From the NCBI RefSeq assembly GCF_009497895.1, contig NZ_CP033116.1:1302001-1366000 (forward strand): a stretch of 64,000 nucleotides of DNA, given 5' to 3'. The first letter of the stretch is position 1, and each line of letters starts with the position of its first letter. Below the pieces are notes generated by a model, which did not search any database, had not been told where the DNA came from, and was given only the letters and a program-made list of their open reading frames with translations. Made by a program: the position numbers and the translations under genes. Source of the DNA: Halopseudomonas pelagia. GTDB taxonomy: Bacteria; Pseudomonadota; Gammaproteobacteria; Pseudomonadales; Pseudomonadaceae. Below, in pieces: positions 58,571-64,000 of the stretch.

Positions 58571-59518
58571 TCAGGCTTTCGGCGCGCTTGGCCAGCGGGC
58601 CTTGCGCCAGGCGCGTCGCTGTTTCTTGTCAAGGAAAGTCCAGGCCAGCAGGCGGCTCTGTTTTTGACCCTGGGCCAGATTGATCACACGGATGTCGGTA
58701 GCGCCAAGCGTCTTGAGCTGCTTTTCCAGATCTGCCAGCAGAGCGGATTTGGACACCAGCGTGGTGAACCAGAAAACCTGCCCGGAAATGTCAGCACTTT
58801 CCGTGATCATGCGCTGCAGAAAACCGGCTTCGCCGCCCTGGGTGATCAGCTCGTTGGGCTGGCCGCCAAAATTCAGCTTGGGCCCGTCGACGATCTTGTC
58901 CTTGCCCAGGTTGCGCCATTTGCGCTCGGTGGCGGCATTGGCTTCGCCCTTGTTGGCGTGGAAGGGCGGGTTGCAGAGGCTGAAATCGAACTGTTCTTCA
59001 GGCCCGACGATGCCTTTGAAAATTGCTGTGGCATCGGCCTGCAGGCGCAGGCTGATCGGCCCCTGCAATTTGGCATTGGCGGCCAGGATACGTTCGCCAT
59101 TGTCCAGGGCGGCCTGATCGATATCGCTGCCGACAAACTGCCATTGATACTCATGCTGGCCAATCAGCGGATAAACCAGGTTGGCGCCGGTGCCTACATC
59201 CAGGCCGGTCAGGCTTGGACCGGCGGGAATGTTGCCGTCATGACTTTCACCCAGCAGGTCGGCGACTGCGTGGATCAGGTCGGCGCGGCCGGGTATCGGC
59301 GGGCACAGATAGCCGTCGGGGATGTTCCAGTCAGTCACGGCATACTGCAGTTGCAGAAGCCCGCGGTTGAGTTCCTTGACCGAGACCGGATCGGTAAAGT
59401 CGAGGGTCTTTTCACCATCCTTGTTGCGGATGATCAGCGCCTTGAGTGCCGGGTTGGCGGCGGTCAGCGCGCCAAAGTTGTAGTGCCCCTGGTGTTTGTT
59501 ACGGGGGTGAAACGGCAT
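58571..59518 (-). CDS. rlmF: 23S rRNA (adenine-1618-N6)-methyltransferase
   Basis: RlmF methylates A1618 of 23S rRNA. The 315-residue protein starts MPFHPRNKHQGHYNF, has an AdoMet site (LDVGTGANLVYPLIGQH) and the catalytic LCNPPFHANKGEA motif. Its start overlaps the preceding gene's stop by one base. Confidence 0.93.
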   Translation of the reverse strand: MPFHPRNKHQGHYNFGALTAANPALKALIIRNKDGEKTLDFTDPVSVKELNRGLLQLQYAVTDWNIPDGYLCPPIPGRADLIHAVADLLGESHDGNIPAGPSLTGLDVGTGANLVYPLIGQHEYQWQFVGSDIDQAALDNGERILAANAKLQGPISLRLQADATAIFKGIVGPEEQFDFSLCNPPFHANKGEANAATERKWRNLGKDKIVDGPKLNFGGQPNELITQGGEAGFLQRMITESADISGQVFWFTTLVSKSALLADLEKQLKTLGATDIRVINLAQGQKQSRLLAWTFLDKKQRRAWRKARWPSAPKA

Positions 59519-60240
59519 CAGGCTTTGACTCCGACATAAATGGTATTGGTGGCTTCACCGTTCTGGAACGGATTGAAGAAGGGAATAATATGCGCGGCCG
59601 TGTTGATGAATACGGTGTCCATGACTTGCATGAATTCAGCGTCGGGCGGGTCCTGGGACCAGAGCGCGAAGACTCCGCCCGCGCGCAGTTGTCGCGCCAT
59701 GCGCCCCAGATTCTCGACCGTATAAAAACTGGCGTTGCTGTGGTGCAGCAATGCTCGGGGCGAATGGTCGATATCCAGCAGTATGGCATCGAACAGGCGG
59801 CCGGGTTGCTGGGGGTCGAAACCGCCAGGGTCTGCGACGGCCATATCGAAGAAGCTGCCATGTACGTAGCGGCTGCGCGGGTCGGCATTCAGTTCCTTGC
59901 CCAGCGGTACCTTTTCCTGCTGGTGCCAATGAATCACCGTTTCCAGATAGTCAACGATCAGCAGCTCGCTCAGGCGCTGATCCTTCAGCGCCGCAACGGC
60001 GGTATAGCCGAGACCCAGTCCACCGACGACCACAGCCAGCGCTTTGCCTTCAACGGCTGCCAAGCCAAGATCCGCCAGGGCGATCTCGGCATCGTAAAAC
60101 ATGCTCGACATCAGGAATTCTTCGCCGAGCTTGACCTCGTAGATGTCGCGATCGCCGAGTGCCGGGATACGCCGACGCCGCAAGGAAATATCGCCAATGG
60201 GAGATGGCTGATTATCGATTTCTTCAAATAACAGGCCCAT
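59518..60240 (-). CDS. Spermidine synthase-like methyltransferase-fold protein
   Basis: A 240-residue protein with a Rossmann fold of the polyamine synthase type: VVVGGLGLGYTAVAAL, LLIVDYLETVIHWHQQE, and DAILLDIDHSPRALL. It lacks the usual N-terminal beta domain of SpeE and the canonical GGG motif, so polyamine synthesis is unproven. The ATG at 60240 is preceded by GGAG and then nine C, so the ribosome-site spacer is a homopolymer. It overlaps the rlmF start. Confidence 0.8.
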   Translation of the reverse strand: MGLLFEEIDNQPSPIGDISLRRRRIPALGDRDIYEVKLGEEFLMSSMFYDAEIALADLGLAAVEGKALAVVVGGLGLGYTAVAALKDQRLSELLIVDYLETVIHWHQQEKVPLGKELNADPRSRYVHGSFFDMAVADPGGFDPQQPGRLFDAILLDIDHSPRALLHHSNASFYTVENLGRMARQLRAGGVFALWSQDPPDAEFMQVMDTVFINTAAHIIPFFNPFQNGEATNTIYVGVKA

Positions 60241-60323
60241 GGGGGGGGGCTCCAGGCTACGGGGCGGTTGATAGGCGGCATGGTAACACCCGCTAGCGCG
60301 CTGGTCTGTGCCGGCATCACGGG

Positions 60324-60329
60324 TATAAT
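60324..60329 (+). promoter_or_regulatory. Predicted -10 element of tcdA
   Basis: A perfect TATAAT 26 bases before the tcdA ATG. No good -35 is visible at the expected distance. Confidence 0.4.
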
Positions 60330-60355
60330 GCGCAGCATCGCGAATTGAGGTGTGC

Positions 60356-61138
60356 ATGAGTACAGATGATCCCCGCTTCGGCGGCATTGCCCGCTTGTAT
60401 GGCCAGTCGGGCCTGGCCCGGTTGCAGGCCAGCCATGTGGCGGTGGTCGGTATTGGCGGCGTGGGCAGCTGGGTTGCCGAGGCGCTCGGGCGCACCGGGA
60501 TTGGGCGTATCTCACTGTTCGATATGGACGAGATCTGCGTGACCAACACCAACCGGCAACTGCCGGCGATGACTGGCCAGATCGGCCGCGCCAAGGTTGA
60601 AGCCATGGCCGAACGGCTGCGTGCTATCAATCCGGCGTGCGAGGTGCGGCCGGTCATGGATTTTGTCACCGAGAACAACCTGGCCGAGCATATTACCGAG
60701 GAGTTCGATTGCGTGATCGACTGCATCGACAGCGTGGCCTCCAAGGTCGCGCTGATCGCCTGGTGCCGCCGCCGACGAATTCCGATCATTACCACCGGTG
60801 GGGCAGGCGGACAGATCGATCCGACCCAGATCAAGGTCTCCGACCTGTCAAAAACCGTGAATGATCCGTTGGCGGCCAAGGCGCGCTCGATGCTGCGGCG
60901 CGACCACAATTTCCCCCGTTCCGGGAGCAAGCGCAGTTTCGGCGTGCCCTGCGTGTACTCCACCGAACAACTGCGTTACCCGCAACCCGATGGCAGTGTC
61001 TGCCAGCAGAAGGCCTTTGTTGGGGAAGGCGTCAAACTCGACTGCGCCGGGGGGTTCGGCTCGGTCACGATGGTCACCGCGACCTTCGGTATGGTCGCCG
61101 CCGCGCAGGCGGTTGAGCGGCTGCTGCGCAGTCGCTAG
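60356..61138 (+). CDS. tcdA: tRNA threonylcarbamoyladenosine dehydratase TcdA
   Basis: TcdA (also CsdL) cyclises t6A to ct6A at tRNA position 37, using ATP. The 260-residue E1-like protein has VAVVGIGGVGSWVAEALGRTGIG, DMDEICVTNTNRQ and the C-terminal GVPCVYSTEQ segment. The ATG at 60356 follows GAGG at five bases; the GTG at 60350 overlaps that site. TsaB, at 46 kb, makes its substrate modification. Confidence 0.94.
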   Translation: MSTDDPRFGGIARLYGQSGLARLQASHVAVVGIGGVGSWVAEALGRTGIGRISLFDMDEICVTNTNRQLPAMTGQIGRAKVEAMAERLRAINPACEVRPVMDFVTENNLAEHITEEFDCVIDCIDSVASKVALIAWCRRRRIPIITTGGAGGQIDPTQIKVSDLSKTVNDPLAAKARSMLRRDHNFPRSGSKRSFGVPCVYSTEQLRYPQPDGSVCQQKAFVGEGVKLDCAGGFGSVTMVTATFGMVAAAQAVERLLRSR

Positions 61139-61155
61139 CTGCAAGCGAAAAACAT

Positions 61156-61187
61156 AAAGCCCGCGCCGATGAATCGGGGCGGGCTTT
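61156..61187. terminator. Bidirectional rho-independent terminator, tcdA/dapD
   Basis: AAAGCCCGC (61156-61164) pairs with GCGGGCTTT (61179-61187), with an inner CCGA-TGAA-TCGG. The A-rich left and T-rich right sides make it a terminator for both convergent genes. A second hairpin, CTGAACCCC-AAC-GGGGTTCAG at 61223-61243, overlaps the dapD stop. Confidence 0.85.
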
Positions 61188-61239
61188 GTTGTAACTTGCC
61201 GCTTGAAGCTTAAAGCTCGCGGCTGAACCCCAACGGGGT

Positions 61240-62274
61240 TCAGTTATGCGCGTGCAGGATCTCGTTGAGCTGAATCGCACTCTTGTTGGTCTTGCACTCG
61301 ATCGAGCCAGTCTGCGAGTTACGGCGGAACAGCAGGTCGGTTTGATTGGCCAGGTCGCGAGCCTTGACCACTTCGACCAGATTGTCCGCATCATCCAGCA
61401 GGGCCACCTTGATGCCGGCGGTGATATACAGCCCGGCCTCGATGGTGCAGCGGTCGCCGAGCGGAATGCCGATACCCGCGTTGGCGCCGATCAGGCAGCC
61501 TTCACCAATAGAAATCACGATGTTGCCGCCACCGGACAGGGTACCCATGGTCGAGCAGCCGCCGCCCAGATCCGAGCCCTTGCCGACAAATACCCCGGCG
61601 GAGATACGCCCTTCGACCATGCTGGTGCCGGCAGTACCGGCGTTGAAGTTGATAAAGCCTTCGTGCATGACGGTAGTGCCTTCCCCGACGTAGGCGCCTA
61701 GACGCACTCGGGCGGTATTGGCGATGCGTACACCGGAGGGCACGACGTAGTCGGTCATGCACGGGAATTTATCCACGCTCAGCACGTTCAGCGCCAGGCC
61801 CTGCAGACGCGCGTCCAGCTGGCGCTGCGGCAGCTCATTGATGTCGATGGCGCCCTGATTGGTCCAGGCCACGTTTGGCAGTAATGGGAAGATACCGGCC
61901 AGCACAACACCGTGGGGCTTGACCAGCCGATGGGAGAGCAGATGTAGTTTCAGATAGGCCTCAGGCGTGGAGACCGGCGCTTCGTCGGTCGCCAGTACGG
62001 TGACAACCAAAGGGCGGGAGCCGCCCTGCAGGGATGTTACCAACGCCGCGGCGTCAGCAAACCCGCCGGCAGTCAACGCCTCGGCCAGTGCAGCGCACTG
62101 AGCCGCAGCCAGTTCGATGGCCTGATTGCCGCCGCTGTAGCCCAGTTGATCGCTGATGACCTTGACCAGTTCCTCTTCGGGATTCAGCAGGGGCTGAGGG
62201 TAATAAACCTCCAGCCAGTCACCTGCGGTATTTTGCGTGCCGACGCCAATGGCCAGGCTGAAACATTCGCTCAT
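61240..62274 (-). CDS. dapD: 2,3,4,5-tetrahydropyridine-2,6-dicarboxylate N-succinyltransferase
   Basis: DapD succinylates tetrahydrodipicolinate in the lysine/diaminopimelate pathway. The 344-residue protein is the long form seen in Pseudomonas, with an N-terminal extension before the left-handed beta-helix (VRIANTARVRLGAYVGEGTTVMHEGFINFNAGTAG...GGGCSTMGTLSGGG). The start at 62274 follows AAGGAA; an open frame to 62295 is not needed. Confidence 0.95.
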   Translation of the reverse strand: MSECFSLAIGVGTQNTAGDWLEVYYPQPLLNPEEELVKVISDQLGYSGGNQAIELAAAQCAALAEALTAGGFADAAALVTSLQGGSRPLVVTVLATDEAPVSTPEAYLKLHLLSHRLVKPHGVVLAGIFPLLPNVAWTNQGAIDINELPQRQLDARLQGLALNVLSVDKFPCMTDYVVPSGVRIANTARVRLGAYVGEGTTVMHEGFINFNAGTAGTSMVEGRISAGVFVGKGSDLGGGCSTMGTLSGGGNIVISIGEGCLIGANAGIGIPLGDRCTIEAGLYITAGIKVALLDDADNLVEVVKARDLANQTDLLFRRNSQTGSIECKTNKSAIQLNEILHAHN

Positions 62275-62307
62275 GGGGTGGTTCCTTGGATGCAATTGGT
62301 GCTGTTG

Positions 62308-62652
62308 TCAGTCAATGGCGGCGGCGTATTCATCGGGTTTGAACCCCACCAGCCGTTGTGAGCCAGTATCCAGTACCGGTCTTTTGATCATCGACGGATT
62401 AGCCTGCATCAGAGCAATGGCCTTGCCGGTATCGATGTCTTTCTTGTCGCTGTCTTCGAGCTTGCGAAAGGTCGTGCCCTGGCGGTTGAGAATTTTTTCC
62501 CAACCGTGCTCGCTGCACCAGGCGTTCAGCTTGTCAGCACTGATGCCTTCCTTCTTGTAGTCATGGAACTGATAATCGACTCCATGCTCGTCCAGCCAGG
62601 TTCGGGCCTTTTTCATGGTATCGCAGGCTTTGATGCCGTACAGAGTAATCAT
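62308..62652 (-). CDS. yffB: ArsC/Spx-family protein YffB
   Basis: A 114-residue thioredoxin-fold protein of the ArsC/Spx group (MITLYGIKACDTMKKARTWLDEHG, IKRPVLDTGSQRLVGFKPDEY). It has one Cys (CDTMKK) in the active-site position and lacks the second Cys of a CxxC pair. Real arsenate reductases have this layout too, but this subfamily, called YffB in E. coli, lies next to dapE there. Here it is between dapC and dapD. Its substrate is not known. Confidence 0.85.
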   Translation of the reverse strand: MITLYGIKACDTMKKARTWLDEHGVDYQFHDYKKEGISADKLNAWCSEHGWEKILNRQGTTFRKLEDSDKKDIDTGKAIALMQANPSMIKRPVLDTGSQRLVGFKPDEYAAAID

Positions 62653-62655
62653 TTT

Positions 62656-63852
62656 TCAGAGGCTCCCGATAAAGCTGCGAATACGCTGGGCTGCTTCGAT
62701 ACAGTCTTCCAGCGGCGCGACCAGAGCCATGCGCACGCGCCCGGCGCCGGGATTATAACCATCAACCTCGCGCGACAGGAAACTCCCAGGTACAACGGCA
62801 ACATTCTGCTCGGCCAACAAGCGCAGGGTGAAGGTCTGATCGTCCAGCGGTGTACGCGGCCAGAGATAGAAGCCGGCATCGGGGCGCTCGACGTCCATGA
62901 CGCCACCGAGAATATCCAGCACCGCATCGAACTTGGCCTGGTATTGCACGCGGTTGTCTTCCACGTGGCGCTCATCCTGCCAGGCTGCGAGGCTGGCGTG
63001 CTGGGTTTGCACCGGCATCGCACAGCCATGGTAGGTCCGGTAGGTCAGGAACGGCTGCAACAGACTGGCGTCACCTGCGACGAAGCCGGAGCGCAGGCCC
63101 GGCAGGTTGGAACGCTTGGAGAGACTGTGAAACACCACGCAGCGGGCATAATCAAAACGGCCCATGGCCGCGCAGGCCTCCAGCAAACCTACCGGCGCCT
63201 GACCCTGGGGTGCGTAAATCTCGCTATAGCACTCGTCAGAGGCAATGACGAAATCGTACTGGTCAGCCAGAGCGATCAGTTGCTGCAGCTTGTCCAACGG
63301 CATGACTGCGCCAGTCGGATTACCCGGGGTGCAGATAAACAGCACCTGGCAGCGCTCCCAGATGCTGGAAGGCACGTCATCAAAGTCGGGAATAAAACCA
63401 TTGCTCGCGTCGCAGGGCAGGTAGTGCGGCTCCACACCAGCCAGAAAGGCGGCGCCCTCGTAGATCTGATAGAAGGGGTTGGGGCTGACCACCAGGCCGT
63501 TCGGGTCACGCCGGACCATGGTCTGGGTAAAGGAAAACAGCGCTTCGCGGGTACCGTTGACGGGTATCACCTGGGTGGCCGCATCTACCTTGCCGGCGCC
63601 GAGCTGAAAGCGCTGCTCCAGCCAGCGCGCAATGCCTTCACGCAGGGCTGGAATGCCGGCCGTGGTGGGGTAGACCGCCGCCTGATCCAGATGCCGAGTG
63701 AGCGTCTCCAGGACAAAAGGGGGCGAAGGGTGCTTCGGCTCACCAATGGACAGCGAGATCGGCCGCAATGCCGGATTCGGCACCACGTCCTTGAGTAACG
63801 CGCGGAGCTTTTCAAAGGGGTAGGGCTGCAAGCGTTGCAGGTCTGTATTCAT
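62656..63852 (-). CDS. dapC: Succinyldiaminopimelate transaminase
   Basis: DapC transfers an amino group from glutamate to N-succinyl-2-amino-6-ketopimelate. The 398-residue class I/II aminotransferase has the PLP lysine in HSLSKRSNLPGLRSGFV, and FICTPGNPTGAV and ASDECYSEIY. It lies three bases upstream of yffB and 13 bases after the end of glnD, so it is likely in one run with both. Confidence 0.95.
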   Translation of the reverse strand: MNTDLQRLQPYPFEKLRALLKDVVPNPALRPISLSIGEPKHPSPPFVLETLTRHLDQAAVYPTTAGIPALREGIARWLEQRFQLGAGKVDAATQVIPVNGTREALFSFTQTMVRRDPNGLVVSPNPFYQIYEGAAFLAGVEPHYLPCDASNGFIPDFDDVPSSIWERCQVLFICTPGNPTGAVMPLDKLQQLIALADQYDFVIASDECYSEIYAPQGQAPVGLLEACAAMGRFDYARCVVFHSLSKRSNLPGLRSGFVAGDASLLQPFLTYRTYHGCAMPVQTQHASLAAWQDERHVEDNRVQYQAKFDAVLDILGGVMDVERPDAGFYLWPRTPLDDQTFTLRLLAEQNVAVVPGSFLSREVDGYNPGAGRVRMALVAPLEDCIEAAQRIRSFIGSL

Positions 63853-63865
63853 GCGGGCGCGGTCC

Positions 63866-64000
63866 TCAGATGATGATCTGCTTGGGCTGGCTGGTGTCGG
63901 ATTGCTGGGCGCTGTTACCCAGGGTCTCGATAATGGTGTTCTGGAGCCGGCTGCACAGCTCGGGGTCGGATAGCGCGTGATTATTGGCGTCGGTAAGCAC
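63866..64000 (-). CDS. glnD: C-terminal end of PII uridylyltransferase GlnD (partial)
   Basis: An open frame on the minus strand from the right edge to a stop at 63866-63868 gives 44 residues (VLTDANNHALSDPELCSRLQ...). They match the end of the C-terminal ACT domain of GlnD, the nitrogen-sensing enzyme that uridylylates PII. In other pseudomonads glnD sits next to dapC, which supports the call. Confidence 0.75.
   Translation of the reverse strand: MLTDANNHALSDPELCSRLQNTIIETLGNSAQQSDTSQPKQIII

Overview
The window reads as a stretch of chromosome from a gammaproteobacterium of the Pseudomonadaceae. The evidence is the intact algU-mucABCD regulon, GacS/BarA, the long (344-residue) DapD, the gene order lepA-lepB-rnc-era-recO-pdxJ-acpS, cysM-rlmD-relA-mazG and ppc-adk, and the arginine deiminase operon. 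A marine or halotolerant Halopseudomonas-type species is my inference and is not proven by the sequence. I see no rRNA, tRNA, CRISPR array, prophage or insertion sequence. Coding density is very high and many neighbours overlap by 1-17 bases.

Layout: (1) 1-11.6 kb is an energy and low-oxygen region: the end of a YfcC-like transporter, arcA-arcB-arcC, a P-type cation ATPase, a globin-PAS-GGDEF-EAL protein, and on the other strand a divergent phosphoketolase behind a near-perfect ANR/FNR promoter. (2) 11.6-14.3 kb holds prfB, with its programmed +1 frameshift, and lysS. A 520-base non-coding stretch follows, packed with compound inverted repeats and a 27-base tandem repeat. (3) 14.8-20.8 kb holds a DUF1704 putative metallopeptidase, ung, a crotonase, an HDOD protein, ygfZ, and sdhE-ygfX. 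(4) 20.7-33.5 kb holds nadB, algU-mucABCD behind two tandem AlgU-type promoters, and lepA through acpS. (5) 33.5-41.9 kb holds the hybrid kinase BarA/GacS, cysM, rlmD, relA and mazG. (6) 41.9-50.5 kb holds a small pilin-assembly-like protein, ppc, adk, tsaB, a disordered small protein, rsmJ and plsB. (7) 50.9-55.4 kb is a four-gene Gld-like ABC transport operon. (8) 55.5-64 kb begins with a third compound repeat, then trxC, three lysine/diaminopimelate genes (dapE, dapD, dapC), rRNA and tRNA modification genes (rlmA, rlmF, tcdA), yffB and the 3' end of glnD.

How the parts work together: arcABC yields ATP from arginine by way of carbamoyl phosphate; phosphoketolase would yield acetyl phosphate; the ATPase would consume ATP to move a cation; and the globin-linked c-di-GMP protein could report oxygen. 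AlgU/Muc and GacS are the two large stress and lifestyle regulators of pseudomonads, and RelA adds (p)ppGpp. The rest is largely core housekeeping.

The most noteworthy non-textbook signals are the three compound hairpin repeats whose arms covary while short sequence blocks stay fixed, the ANR promoter on the phosphoketolase, the globin-linked GGDEF-EAL protein, a Phe-to-Tyr change in the stop-codon-reading tripeptide of RF2, a nine-base homopolymer forming the whole ribosome-site-to-start spacer of one gene, and a short ORF overlapping the relA start.
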